Assembly: GCA_027627225.1 (NCBI GenBank)
Contig: CM051029.1
Span: 27,614,548-27,678,547, forward strand
Length of the DNA stretch: 64,000 bases
Reading direction: 5' to 3'
Source of the DNA: Congeria kusceri
Lineage: Eukaryota > Mollusca > Bivalvia > Myida > Dreissenidae
Shown: positions 41,301 through 47,068 of the stretch, one piece after another
Position numbering within the stretch: position 1 is the first letter of the stretch
How the letters are laid out: each line of letters opens with the position of its first letter
Notes under the pieces: model-generated
Told to the model about the DNA's origin: nothing
Database searches by the model: none
What the model saw: the letters and a program-made list of their open reading frames with translations, nothing else
Program-made: the position numbers and the translations under genes

Positions 41301-41812
41301 CGGAAATATATTTAAAACTTTCTTGCTATAAAAAAAACTTTATGTGAAAATTGGCAATTTATTTGCTACCCATTTTACTTACACGTTAACAAATTGTATC
41401 GATGATGCAAAGTCTCTGTATTTTCTTATGTGTTTAGCTTGAAATGGTTAAAAACTCCAGGGTTTGCCTTTCACATTTATCGGTAATACGCAAATTTAAA
41501 AGGGCATATCGACTTGGGGCGTCAAGATATAAGAAATGCTGTTGATATTCCTAAAACACATTTTAATGCTGATGTATTTTGAAACGAATACTTGAAGCTG
41601 GACTGTTTCTATTATGAAATTACAAAGTTAAAGCTGTTTCCTGATTTAAGGATATGGATAACAATAAACTTAAGGTGCTTTTTATACCACCAATGAATTA
41701 AACTCGTTGACACGGCGTTTCATATCGTTTTCAGAGTAACGACTTGGCGAAGTTCACTGCGGTGGCCACTGCTACACCGAACACCGTGGAGTGTGATGTG
41801 CCCAAGTGTTAG
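12225..41812 (+). CDS. Adhesion GPCR with N-terminal C-type-lectin-like domain (20 exons)
   Basis: Twenty exons join without a phase conflict into about 1003 aa: 12225-12270, 13228-13410, 14125-14349, 15394-16322, 17057-17188, 18545-18641, 18901-19029, 19473-19580, 20127-20200, 20532-20581, 21866-21980, 22132-22235, 23324-23426, 34698-34799, 35121-35245, 36826-36892, 37360-37445, 38070-38232, 41142-41237, 41735-41812. Order: signal peptide (1-15), degenerate C-type-lectin-like domain (~16-155), Ser/Thr-rich stalk (~160-460), GAIN domain (~490-657), GPS (658-696; cleavage expected at HL682/T683), seven helices (~704-945), short tail. The 7TM core (HFLFMASFSWMLVEG, CWLS, IWAFMGP, LLGLTW, NTVQG) is latrophilin/CELSR-like. 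It should be a self-cleaved surface receptor for a glycan or protein ligand. The tail end is uncertain (alternative terminal exon at 42692). The intron before TM3 holds foreign gene pieces. Confidence 0.88.
13228..13410 (+). CDS. aGPCR exon 2, first half of lectin-like domain
   Basis: Acceptor TCTCCAAAG, donor GTAAGT at 13411; phase 1 to 1. Encodes HALNPVFSTPDFHVIDGKC and ANRTCRADGGAIFTFNDMDG, ending in LLQLNI. The pattern (Cys, then NRTCRADGGAIFTF, then an alpha-helical ALLQL) is the N-terminal half of a C-type-lectin fold. Its 3' edge has ghost copies at 13476-13545 and ~13618-13670. Confidence 0.78.
13476..13670 (+). repeat. Ghost copies of the aGPCR exon 2 3' edge
   Basis: At 13490-13530, CAACGGAGCCGTAGAAGCTG then CAGCAGTTAAACGTATGTAA repeats the exon end (GACGGAGCCACGGAAGCGCT, CAGTTAAACATATGTAAG) including the donor. 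A more decayed copy (ATGGACGGAGTCAAAGCTG) begins near 13623. Confidence 0.75.
14125..14349 (+). CDS. aGPCR exon 3, second half of lectin-like domain
   Basis: Acceptor CTTCCAG, donor GTAAGG; phase 1 to 1. Encodes VFIGAIVNLVNNSRCFDWL, then KRCIKLEKGALLLEDC and VTVCEKG: the Cys spacing RC-x(13)-C-x(8)-C typical of a CTLD C-terminal half. No EPN/QPD or WND calcium motif is seen, so calcium-dependent sugar binding is doubtful. Confidence 0.8.
15394..16322 (+). CDS. aGPCR exon 4, Ser/Thr-rich stalk
   Basis: Acceptor CTTTTTCAAAG at 15393 fits phase 1 from exon 3 (reading CEKGNNKGCESK); donor GTATAT at 16323 leaves phase 0. About 309 residues, dominated by Thr, Ser and Pro (TTTSLRRSDVSVSGSTS, SLMTSTPMTSTAAPP), with several N-x-S/T sites: a mucin-like, probably O-glycosylated stalk. 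It runs into ELLNEILEKHNISL before the GAIN domain. The donor is weak, so the 3' edge is less sure. Confidence 0.78.
16737..17056. repeat. 17-18-bp minisatellite ending at the aGPCR exon 5 acceptor
   Basis: About 18 units of TCCATTTGTCGTCTGCC with variants. The last unit, TCCATTTGTAG, provides the splice acceptor used by exon 5. Confidence 0.9.
17057..17188 (+). CDS. aGPCR exon 5, start of GAIN region
   Basis: The acceptor CATTTGTAG (17055-17056) is the only nearby AG giving phase 0 with an open frame; donor GTAAGT at 17189. Encodes GGSGSGRPPLLSDSHVISSP then ELYNLTLLLHALREETRV. The polypyrimidine tract and acceptor lie inside a minisatellite (16737-17056). Confidence 0.7.
17213..17570. repeat. 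Compound microsatellite (TAA/ATT, ACT)
   Basis: TAA and ATT tracts, then ACT/TAC tracts and ACATGTACTAC units, in the intron after exon 5. Confidence 0.95.
18545..18641 (+). CDS. aGPCR exon 6, GAIN subdomain A helices
   Basis: Acceptor TCACAG, donor GTAAGA; phase 0 to 1. Encodes GDAFVDIMRVAEHLADRLDA then AMGRVDVSTDSI, an amphipathic helix as expected in the helical GAIN subdomain. Confidence 0.82.
18901..19029 (+). CDS. aGPCR exon 7, GAIN domain
   Basis: Acceptor CCTTTAAAG, donor GTCGGG at 19030 (poor consensus but phase fits); phase 1 to 1. Encodes FSSHVVTSCDQTALPIVAIA, then DKPGSDITATLTGNVYSYL, beta-rich. Confidence 0.72.
19473..19580 (+). CDS. aGPCR exon 8, GAIN domain
   Basis: Acceptor GTTTGCAG; donor GTATGT at 19581; phase 1 to 1. 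Encodes EIRISTVTYHGVKSFVKATS and SHVMAVTVYAIN. The last ~23 bp and the donor form the first unit of a 30-bp minisatellite. Reading past the donor meets TAG two codons later, so the first donor is the likely one. Confidence 0.75.
19558..19915. repeat. 30-bp minisatellite made from the aGPCR exon 8 end and donor
   Basis: About 11 units of GGTCACAGTGTATGCAATTA + ATGGTATGTA. The first unit is the real exon 8 end (GTGTATGCAATTAATG, then GTATGT donor); later units diverge. Confidence 0.92.
20127..20200 (+). CDS. aGPCR exon 9, GAIN domain
   Basis: Acceptor TTTTGCAG, donor GTAAGA; phase 1 to 0. Encodes GNRTRKRALNTEGAITFEMK then TFVSK. Confidence 0.75.
20256..20405. repeat. CAA-rich microsatellite with internal duplication
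   Basis: Two blocks of CAACAA units separated by about 70 bp; AACACAGCGCCAT and AACATGCAGCGCCAT follow each block, suggesting a local duplication. Confidence 0.8.
20532..20581 (+). CDS. aGPCR exon 10, first GPS cysteine
   Basis: Acceptor TATGCAG, donor GTAAGA; phase 0 to 2. Encodes HKREDRRACVYWDFAIK; the CVYWDF motif is the classic beta strand that opens the GPS. Confidence 0.88.
21036..21865 (+). pseudogene. Decayed tandem copies of the GPS exon with their acceptors
   Basis: Copy 1 exon-like part from 21187 (acceptor GTATAG): AWSSDECTVVAHNTSHTTCM then TGA. Copy 2 from 21510 (acceptor ACGTACAG): NRSSDECTVVAQNASHTTC TCDHLTN, 3 bp shorter, open but with no donor. Both are preceded by the same intron piece (TTCATTTCAATAGC, AATATAAAGTT), as is the real exon at 21866. 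A further ghost of the intron piece is at ~21043. Spacers are CTTCCTTCC-rich. Confidence 0.85.
21866..21980 (+). CDS. aGPCR exon 11, GPS cleavage site
   Basis: Acceptor ACGTACAG, donor GTGAGT; phase 2 to 0. Encodes NAWSSDECTVVAQNASHTTC, then TCDHLTNFAILVMYLETKD. W-C-C-x-C-x-HLTNFA is the GPS signature; autoproteolysis would fall between L682 and T683. Two decayed copies of this exon precede it. Confidence 0.92.
22132..22235 (+). CDS. aGPCR exon 12, TM1
   Basis: Acceptor CACCTCAG, donor GTAAGT; phase 0 to 2. Encodes FTLTTVGCSLSIACLLMTII then AYVYLK: helix 1. Confidence 0.9.
22300..22460. repeat. CCATATGGG-rich repeat
   Basis: Repeated short palindromic motifs (GCCCATATGGGCC, CCATATGGGTCCC, CCCATGTGGGACCC, CCACATGGG) in the intron after TM1; a repeat rather than coding DNA. 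Confidence 0.55.
22500..23215. repeat. 31-bp minisatellite in the TM1-TM2 intron
   Basis: About ten good units of GTGATCTCCCCTGCTTCGCA + AACTCCTCACA from 22914; more degenerate units extend back to about 22500. Confidence 0.88.
23324..23426 (+). CDS. aGPCR exon 13, TM2
   Basis: Acceptor GGAAACAG, donor GTATGG at 23427; phase 2 to 0. Encodes MLGNEKILIHFNLSLALMVG then QIVFVSSSDAHRLR: helix 2 with the conserved IHxNL core. Confidence 0.9.
24285..24745. repeat. ~40-bp degenerate minisatellite
   Basis: About eleven units around GAATTTGCAATGAATCATGG + (A/T)GTTCGCAAACA; inside the large intron. Confidence 0.8.
24829..26450. mobile_element. Possible foldback element rich in GTTCGC motifs
   Basis: Left CCCTTACAGAAATGATATCT and GAATGTGAACT faces a right arm whose reverse complement reads CCCTTACATAAAAG and GAAGTGAACT. 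Both arms contain many GTTCGC/GCGAAC repeats. The middle holds the microsatellite at 25590-26040. Confidence 0.35.
25590..26040. repeat. Compound CAT/ATT microsatellite
   Basis: Six units of CATCACTACTACCTCAACTA + A, followed by ATTATTATTATC/ATCATCATTGCC units. Long frames here in every phase are artefacts. Confidence 0.95.
26451..27377. other. AT-rich DNA, nothing recognised
   Basis: No exon-like segment or clear repeat seen; immediately upstream of the nested PAN gene, so any promoter for that gene would be here. Confidence 0.4.
27378..28626 (+). CDS. Nested signal peptide / PAN / sushi-like gene (partial)
   Basis: Inside the aGPCR TM2-TM3 intron, same strand. Exon 27378-27725 starts at ATG (an alternative ATG in frame at 27405), has a hydrophobic leader (IIVLAIVTSTISPIVLA) and a PAN/apple-like domain (SLTECLTMCALRPWCQVAGY, then MICELYFKEITVC). 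Exon 28065-28149 is Cys-rich (HVKLCDSLCQSTDVLQACD). Exon 28456-28626 resembles a CCP/sushi module (GCRPFN, RLLCNRGYRP, RCTNCRWKNVTTC). Phases agree (0, then 1). The last donor (GTCAGA) is weak and I cannot join it securely further, though the phase-1 lectin exon at 31181 could belong. PAN and sushi modules occur in secreted recognition proteins. Function unknown; possibly a captured gene. Confidence 0.6.
28018..28112 (+). repeat. 48-bp tandem duplication at nested lectin exon 2
   Basis: GTGAAACTATGCGACAGCCT and CTGTCAGTC(T/G)ACCGACGTATTGCA occur twice, almost identical. The second copy starts exon 2; the first lies at its 5' edge and supplies the acceptor. Confidence 0.88.
28627..29569. other. 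AT-rich intronic DNA, nothing recognised
   Basis: No convincing exon despite searching for the missing N-terminal half of the lectin domain. Confidence 0.4.
29585..29800 (+). repeat. Dispersed repeat, copy 1
   Basis: Shares CGATTCTAACATGA, TCTATAGACAAAGAA, TAATTGCAGAACATGTTGTC and ATTATCGTTGTTT with the reverse complement of 52205-52420. A 76-codon frame is open here but is broken in the second copy. Confidence 0.65.
30103..30727. mobile_element. Possible MITE with ATACCGTAAT termini
   Basis: Left CATACCGTAATCACCC and TTGGGACA against the reverse complement of GGGTAATTACGGTATAA and CCGTAATATTGGAAC at the right. Arms are imperfect. Confidence 0.45.
31181..31336 (+). pseudogene. C-type lectin domain exon, broken at its 3' end
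   Basis: Acceptor GAACGTAG, phase 1. Encodes DDKGVCWLGIQVKNNQVFSV, NFGSNQPDNPDEECVTVS and KYLSW: a canonical CTLD long-loop region with a QPD motif (galactose-type in characterised lectins) and WLG. After KYLSW the expected end (W-N-D, then two cysteines) is absent; the frame runs into a repeat-like sequence and stops at 31426. No good donor is visible. Could be a truncated third part of the PAN/sushi gene or an isolated remnant. Confidence 0.6.
31453..31809. mobile_element. Foldback element with TTA target duplication
   Basis: Left arm GGCCATACACATTTGATTCT + ATGTCTAGCGTCC; right arm GGACGCTAAACATAGAATCA + AATTGCTATGGCC. TTA is found on both sides, as in PIF/Harbinger-type insertions. Confidence 0.7.
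31810..32995. other. AT-rich DNA, nothing recognised
   Basis: Apart from a third degenerate copy of the GTGTGTGAAG..CTTATACGAG repeat near 31830-31875, I see no structure before the Ig gene leader. Confidence 0.4.
32996..33992 (+). pseudogene. Nested signal peptide / Ig-domain gene with an in-frame stop
   Basis: Exon 32996-33047 encodes a leader (MMSVWTLVCIIAFRISTG; donor GTAAGT). Exon from 33551 (acceptor CATTTCAG, phase 1) encodes an Ig domain: EVSLTTARTLVEPGSSVTIT with first Cys, then SSNNTNNITEIYLAVMHLTS and DTSGTYACFISG with the second Cys in the D-x-G-x-Y-x-C motif. A TGA at 33688-33690 interrupts the domain; otherwise the frame is open through to TGA at 33990-33992. No donor follows the Ig domain. 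Either a pseudogene or, less likely, a readthrough or sequencing error. Confidence 0.6.
34497..34697. repeat. Two ~100-bp tandem units upstream of the TM3 exon
   Basis: GACCGACATCTAGTGTACGG + GTCTACAC and CAGACCGATATCCAGTGTAC + GGGTCTATAC each continue to GTTAGCGC(T/A)T. The second unit ends at the TM3 acceptor. Confidence 0.75.
34698..34799 (+). CDS. aGPCR exon 14, TM3
   Basis: Acceptor GCAACCAG, donor GTGAGA; phase 0 to 0. Encodes CKAVAVLLHFLFMASFSWML then VEGIALYLCCTK: the most conserved adhesion-GPCR helix. Confidence 0.92.
35121..35245 (+). CDS. aGPCR exon 15, TM4
   Basis: Acceptor CCTAATAG, donor GTAGGG; phase 0 to 2. Encodes MRVKYFLLGWGLPLLIVIIS then YGNGPQY of ECL2. A fragment of the 230-bp inverted-repeat family begins within ~20 bp of the donor. 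Confidence 0.9.
35262..35313. mobile_element. Fragment of the same inverted-repeat family
   Basis: ACGACACTTTACGCAGATGC followed by AGTAAGCCTGGATTTCCCAC is only the right terminal ~50 bp, lying just after the aGPCR exon 15 donor. Confidence 0.6.
35690..36262. repeat. ~180-bp tandem repeat and GGAC tract (bivalve-type element)
   Basis: Three units around AGTCCCATAACTCT, CTCCTCTTGGTAATGAAGCT and GTTGCTGAGAAATA, ending in GGACGGACGGACGG and ACTATATGCTCC..GGGAGCATAAAA. In the intron after TM4. Confidence 0.75.
36826..36892 (+). CDS. aGPCR exon 16, TM5 start
   Basis: Acceptor TTTTTTTCAG, donor GTAGGT; phase 2 to 0. Encodes SCWLSVHEGLIWAFMGPMLL: the ECL2 cysteine (CWLS) and the G-x-IWAF-x-GP start of helix 5. 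Confidence 0.92.
37360..37445 (+). CDS. aGPCR exon 17, TM5 end and intracellular loop 3
   Basis: Acceptor TTTTGCAG, donor GTACGT; phase 0 to 2. Encodes MNMFVLGLVVKVFLTLKTIS then EKTELARLR. Confidence 0.88.
38070..38232 (+). CDS. aGPCR exon 18, TM6 and TM7
   Basis: Acceptor TTTCCCCAG, donor GTAACT; phase 2 to 0. Encodes LTLLPLLGLTWILSLLVPFS, HYFFVIANTVQGMCIFFLHC and ICNDE: the LLGLTW and NTVQG signatures. The 3' end with donor recurs at least four more times downstream. Confidence 0.92.
38246..39236 (+). repeat. Reiterated copies of the TM7 exon end with donor
   Basis: TGCATCTGCAATGACGAG followed by GTAACT recurs at 38249-38273, ~38349-38384 and ~38456-38495, the last two in ~105-bp units. 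A fourth copy is split at 38863-38893 / 39211-39236 by a SINE. All could act as decoy donors. Confidence 0.9.
38894..39210 (-). mobile_element. tRNA-derived SINE, 8-bp target duplication
   Basis: On the minus strand: head GGCTAGCTCAGTTGGTAGAG (A box) and ATCGTGAGTTGGAACCCC (B-box-like), a ~200-bp body, and an A-rich CAAAA tail. TGCACTGC flanks it at 38886-38893 and 39211-39218. Confidence 0.9.
39256..40220. mobile_element. Dispersed ~0.9-kb element, copy A
   Basis: Starts GACTGTTGGCGCAAGCCAAC and ends near CGCCGACAGTC, then TACGCTGTCAGCGTTTTGAT. Shares ACTTTGCAGGCTACGAGTCA and GTAGATTGACTTGTATGCAT with 44091-44929. No transposase seen. Confidence 0.65.
40290..41085. repeat. Degenerate GGGAGGTAACAA minisatellite
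   Basis: Units of ~30-45 bp (GTGCAAGGGAGGTAACAACT, ACCAATGAATGTAAGG) at 40290-40500 and 40975-41085, with about 470 bp of other DNA between, in the intron before exon 19. It resembles the AGAGAGGTAAC text of the TM7-ghost units. Confidence 0.7.
41142..41237 (+). CDS. aGPCR exon 19, cytoplasmic tail
   Basis: Acceptor CATTCTCAG, donor GTAACA; phase 0 to 0. Encodes IRKKFHEKRRRWSTTRTGSE then VEVAFPSRRKLG, a basic post-TM7 segment typical of this class. Confidence 0.75.
41735..41812 (+). CDS. aGPCR exon 20, C-terminus
   Basis: Acceptor CGTTTTCAG; 25 codons (SNDLAKFTAVATATPNTVEC...) then TAG at 41810-41812. Phase fits exon 19. Alternatively transcripts could continue to a terminal exon near 42692, so the natural C-terminus is uncertain. 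Confidence 0.6.
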   Translation, partial: SNDLAKFTAVATATPNTVECDVPKC

Positions 41813-41908
41813 AGTAATTCTTATGTTTACAGTTTAAATTTTTATTCTGAAATCACTTAAATTCGCGGGATACAACTTTCGCGCATCAAATTGTATGTCT
41901 TACATTTA

Positions 41909-42222
41909 CCATAAGCGCTTGGTTGTTCAACAAATAAAAAGTCCTTGTCCTATGTACAAATATACAGGGTAGCTCACTCGCCATTTTCTATCGTAACAGA
42001 AGGCGATTGGCTGGTTTCAATGTATAAAAAATTACATGTTTGGTTCCCGAAATCTACATAGCCCATGCATTTAGGACCGGGTACTTCTTAAAATTATAAG
42101 CAGTCAATCTGACTCAATCAACATCCGTTACGATAGAAAATGGCGAGTGAGCTACCTTGTAAATATTTATAATATAGGGAATATGATTATTTTTTATTTG
42201 TTAAATAACCAAGCGCCTATGA
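41909..42222. mobile_element. Foldback element with ~90-bp arms downstream of the aGPCR
   Basis: Left arm GCGCTTGGTTGTTCAACAAA + TAAAAA...GGTAGCTCACTCGCCATTTT; right arm AAAATGGCGAGTGAGCTACC...TTTTTATTTGTTAAATAACC + AAGCGC. Short direct repeats (AAATTCGCGGG-TACAA) flank it at ~41860 and ~42268. Confidence 0.85.
41933..41938 (+). terminator. Candidate poly(A) signal of the aGPCR gene
   Basis: AATAAA, about 120 bp after the exon 20 stop. It lies inside the left arm of a foldback element (41909-42222), so the element may supply the 3' end of the transcript. Confidence 0.35.
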
Positions 42223-42691
42223 CATTTAGAGGTTAACTTTTTTTTTGCTGTAACATTTATGTTACAAATTCGCGGGGTACAAATTCGTGCACCAAAATGT
42301 AAATTAGTCTCACGGTAAAGTGTATTTGTACACATAAAGGTACTACTGAAAACTCACTTAAATTTCGCGCACGTATACTTTCAATTTCTATTAGCTGTAT
42401 GAAATCATTTAGAGCTAAATCTAAAATGTATTTCAGTGCTAAGGCGCGGTCTCTTTTCATTTTTGTTTTCGCGTGAAAAAAATAATCGTATAAACTAAAT
42501 ACCCGTTGTACTTAGCCATAGCTACGCTCGAGAACAGATGTTCTTAACACAATCATTATGTTTTAAACGACATGTTAATGTATTGTTTTTCAAACGCTGA
42601 TATTCCTCATTTAATTACATTCCTACCTTAGTATTTACTGTAGATATAAACAGTTTAATGGCTTTTTTTTATTTGTTGTATTTGTTTACAG

Positions 42692-43013
42692 CTCCTCAAT
42701 TGGTTTGGTCGTAAGCGGGACCAGTGGTGCCACCTAACGGTAGCTGTATTAGCACGTGAATCACTAACGGCCAACGACACCGCTGTGTTTCTCGGACTGT
42801 CGTTACGGTGTTATTCTGCGTAACAGTTTTATGTAGACTATCAAGCGGCTTCTGTGTTTTTTAAACGCCGCTTTGTTCTTTATGTTGTACGTCAGTATGA
42901 CAGTTTGACTTGTCGTTGAATCTCTGCAAATTACACAACGGATAACAATGCCCATGTCGTGTTTATGTCGCCTTTGATGACACCGCCTCTCTACAAACAG
43001 TTGATTGAATAAA
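42692..43013 (+). other. Possible alternative terminal exon of the aGPCR
   Basis: Acceptor TTTGTTTACAG (42681-42691) is followed by a GC-richer stretch. In phase 0 it reads LLNWFGRKRDQWCHLTVAVL and on for 44 codons to TAA; in the frame giving SSIGLVVSGTSGAT it stops earlier. AATAAA at 43008-43013 could be its poly(A) signal. It could instead be 3'UTR or unrelated. Confidence 0.3.
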
Positions 43014-43109
43014 TTATTGCCGAGGACAGGCCAAAACTTCAGAAATGTTGAGTTTTCTGCTCCCCTACTCCCTTCTATTTATTGCTGAAGACATAAAACC
43101 CGAAACATG

Positions 43110-43131
43110 TGGACCCCCCCCCCCCCCCCCC
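43110..43131. repeat. Poly-C tract
   Basis: Homopolymer run of C; likely length-variable and error-prone in sequencing. Confidence 0.95.
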
Positions 43132-43895
43132 GTTGTACTTTGAACTTTTATTGACAAGTCATGCCCCCTATGGGCCTGTGGCAATAATACAAAATGAAAA
43201 TAAACAGCAATGGAATGTAAATAGCAAAATTACAACACAAATAAATTAACATGCATTAGTATGGAGAATGAGAAAATATATTGTGCATGTCTCAAATGGA
43301 CATTTTTTGCAAGAACGATTAAACAATTATGAGGAAATATTTAAGTTCGTGTACTGAAAACAGACACAATTTTTTTTTTTTTACAGAAGATTGATGATTT
43401 AAGCAAAGTATTATTGTCCATAATATTCATAAGTGGAAAATATTTTATCATATAAGGATATTATTTCTTTTTGTTGTTAACGAGTTTAAGAATTCCGCAC
43501 TACGAACTGAAAAGCGGCAGAGGGGGATGACGTTACGTTCATCTTGACCCCGCTCATGCGGATATGCCGACCAATATGCCAAAAAAGTACTCTTAATGAT
43601 TTTGTAACAAAATTCGTATTTATAAACATCAAAGCGGATTTGTGCGACCAATGTGTATAATCGGTGTGTATCATTTAAAAACAACAACAGGAGATAGAAG
43701 AGCATGCAAAATAACTAAGAAACCATAACCGGCGTAGTCATTTAAGGATAAAATGAAGCTTACATCAATGTAAATAATCATTTTTGTGTCTTGTATTTGT
43801 TTACAAAGTGGATGTTCATCTCTACATTTCTTGGTTCATGTACTGTAAGATTGAGATTTTACTTTAAATTCAATTCCATCACAGAGTTCCATTGT

Positions 43896-44035
43896 TCCCC
43901 CCCTCCAAATCCCCCCCCCCCCCCAAAAAAAAACAACAACAACAAAAAGCAACAACAAAACAACAACAACAACACAACAACAACAAACAAACAAAACACA
44001 AAAAACAACAACAGCAAACAAACAACATAACAACC
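43896..44035. repeat. Poly-C plus CAA microsatellite
   Basis: A C run followed by AACAACAAC tracts. Long frames here on both strands are artefacts. Confidence 0.95.
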
Positions 44036-44090
44036 CCGATAAACAAATGTATAAAAAATAAATGGACAGACATAATGTTTAGTTTCTTTT

Positions 44091-44929
44091 TAGACTGTTG
44101 GCGGATGCCAACGGTCTTTTGAGAGGGTAATTTCCAACACAGGTATCGCGGAAAACTACTTCTTTTCTTTGCAGGCTACGAGTCAGTAAATCAAAACCTG
44201 AAATGGTCATTCTTCGCGGCAGCACAAATTCACGAATGTTTTCTTAACTTTTAATTATTGAAGATCATGTATGCCATTTGTAGTAGAATGTGTACATTTT
44301 GTGGTTTATTACAATTACAGTTTCTAAAAGATCAATTTATTATAAATGTTACCTCAAGCAAATAACACCCCTATTTTAGCTATTTACTTGAATGTAACCG
44401 AAATATTCACCTGGGTGTCCTGGAATAAGACCATTAAATTAATGCGCTACATCGGTTATTTTTGACTCTTGAAAGTGTTATTTCTTGTTACCGATTCTGA
44501 TTCTAAATATTTTAACAACGAATTACTGCAACATATTAATTTTAAACTATAGTTTGGAAAATCGAGAACACGCATCGTATGACCTTATTTGGACTCAGTA
44601 CGCTACAAATCACTAACAATCATCGTTCCTACCTACCACGTTATCGGTTATTCTGCGTGGCTTGTTGCAGATTGACTTGTTAACTTGCATGTATATAATT
44701 CCGTTTGCGTTAGATAATTAGCTTGAAAAATATGTGTTCGTTACTTACAAATAAAATTTGATTACGATGCAGTATATTATAGACTAAGAAACCATATTAT
44801 CAAATTTACAGGTGGGAAATTGAACTTCATTCAAACAAGTGTTTCCTTTTTAGCAAAATGCACTCAAAATTCACATGCTTTTAGTTTCTTTTGTTGCCAA
44901 CAGTCTTTCGACGCTGTCAGCGTTTTGAT
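44091..44929. mobile_element. Dispersed ~0.84-kb element, copy B
   Basis: Begins GACTGTTGGCGGATGCCAAC, shares ACTTCTTTTCTTTGCAGGCT and CAGATTGACTTGTTAACTTG with copy A, and ends TTGTTGCCAACAGTC then GACGCTGTCAGCGTTTTGAT. Confidence 0.65.
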
Positions 44930-47068
44930 TTCTATTAGTATACATGTATGAAACCACAATCAAGATTGTATTGGGCAGCCTTAGTAATAACACGGGGGAC
45001 AATACACGCATGCGCATTTTAATGTTGGCATACTGCGACTTCAAAGCTGAAATACTGCCAAAGTTAATATTCTGTGATTTCTACGTCGACATACTGCAAA
45101 TTGTTAATTAAGTTTGAAGTTCATGTGATATCTGAAAAATTAGATTCTAGACAGATGAGTTATATTTTCGAGCTCAACAATACGAACGGTTATCCCGATT
45201 ATGTTCAGTCTATTATTTAAGTAACAACTGTAGTGTTGCCACTTATCTGTTTGTCTTGAAAACATGACAAATTGATGACATGTATTTAATATTGTTAAAT
45301 TGAAAGTTTCGCAATTGATCGATTTGTCACATTTTAATCAGAAGCGAAATAAGAGGAATATTGCAGTCGTTGCTATGGTAAATAAATAGCACACAGGGGA
45401 AGACCCCCGTACTTTGTGCAATTAAAATATTTTATACCAGTTATCGATTTCTAAATAATAAATGAAAATCAATTTTTTTCGAAATTATGCACATATTTTG
45501 AAAAACGGAGGCATCGATTACATCCCTTGAAATATAGATGGTGAGCTAAGTATTAACCCGTGTATGGTGTAAGTTAAATAACACCTGTGTGTCAGTATAT
45601 GCTTTCAAAAATATTGAGTTGCGACTTCATTTGAACCCATGTCCTGAATATTTACTGTATTCAGAAGGTGCTATAGCTGTTATAAATATATATTCCCGTG
45701 ATGTCCTTATTTTTGAACAGTCACGCTCTTAATTTTGACCCATTTCCTAAATATTAAACCGGTGTTAGGAAACCGTGTATCCCGAATCATTAGTTATCTC
45801 ATTTGTCGACATATATCGTGGATATTCTTGCACATTTGTATCATTAAACTTCAACTATATCATAAACACAAACAAAACTAATGTAAAATGCGTTATTTCT
45901 GACAAAATTTAAGGTGTTTGTAGCCAATTTTGAGGAAAAAATAAACGAGGCATAATTTAACTCCACACCGTAAAAATGAAAAGGTTAGAAACCAGTAAAT
46001 CCAATTCCCATAGGGTCCCATTATAAAACGGCAAACTTTCCAAGCATTTTTCTAACATTTCCTTTATTTCAGATTGCGCAAGCCTGGTATCAATTTAAAA
46101 ATCAATCTGTCCTCTTCCAAAATTTGCAATAAAAAAGATATGTTATGTTACTTCTAAGAAAATGCATTTCACTTGAATGCAGGCACCGGTAGAAAACAGG
46201 GTTTCGGCAGTCATATTTCGACAAAAGCCCCATACCACAGTAAAGACCCCCCAAAGTTCACCTTTCAAGTTAGCATCCAATGAAATGCACCAAAATGTTG
46301 CAGACACGCATAGGATAATAGAAATAACCACAAAAGGCATGTCTGAGATACCTAAATGGCTTTTATGCCAGAAGAGAAGAGGAACTCTTTAGTCATAGGC
46401 ACTACTTTTGAATACACAATGATACACAATGATTTACTGGTATCTAACCTAAACAACATCACAGGGTCGCGACATTCAATTCAGGATTTCGACATTTTCA
46501 AATGACGCGTAACGAGACTGGCTAGATAACGCGATATTTTGAGGTCAGGGGGTTCCGTGTTCTCGCTCTAAAGCAAACATCGATCAGCTGCTGATGCAGT
46601 TTCACATAAACTGCTATTTAAACTAAAATAAACAATCAATTAACGTTATATGAAGACGTATTGCTTCATATGGTTATTTACGATTTTAATGTTCACACAC
46701 ACAATTTAGACCTGGCTGGATAACAGTATTAATGATCACACGCGTAGTGTGTCAAAATAGTATAAAATGAAACACCACACCAGACCTACGGTTAGAAGTA
46801 AACAATACAAACTCTTCTGACATGCCACTTTAAAGAACCCCACCCACCTATTTTTAAAACATTTAATGTATATATATTTTACACATTGAATGATTTACTT
46901 AGAACTAAATGTGTACAAAATAGCCTACAATATTGAGTACATTTCAATAGACCCAGAAAATTAGTTTTATTTGATTTGGTGAGTGGGGTTTCTCACAGAT
47001 ATATTAATTTAATGTATATATAATTTTTATAGGATTTTGTGCTTTTGACAATTGTTACCCGAATACAA
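44930..47068. other. Intergenic, nothing recognised
   Basis: Two kilobases of AT-rich DNA without supported exons; short frames at 46143-46392 show no family features. Confidence 0.4.
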
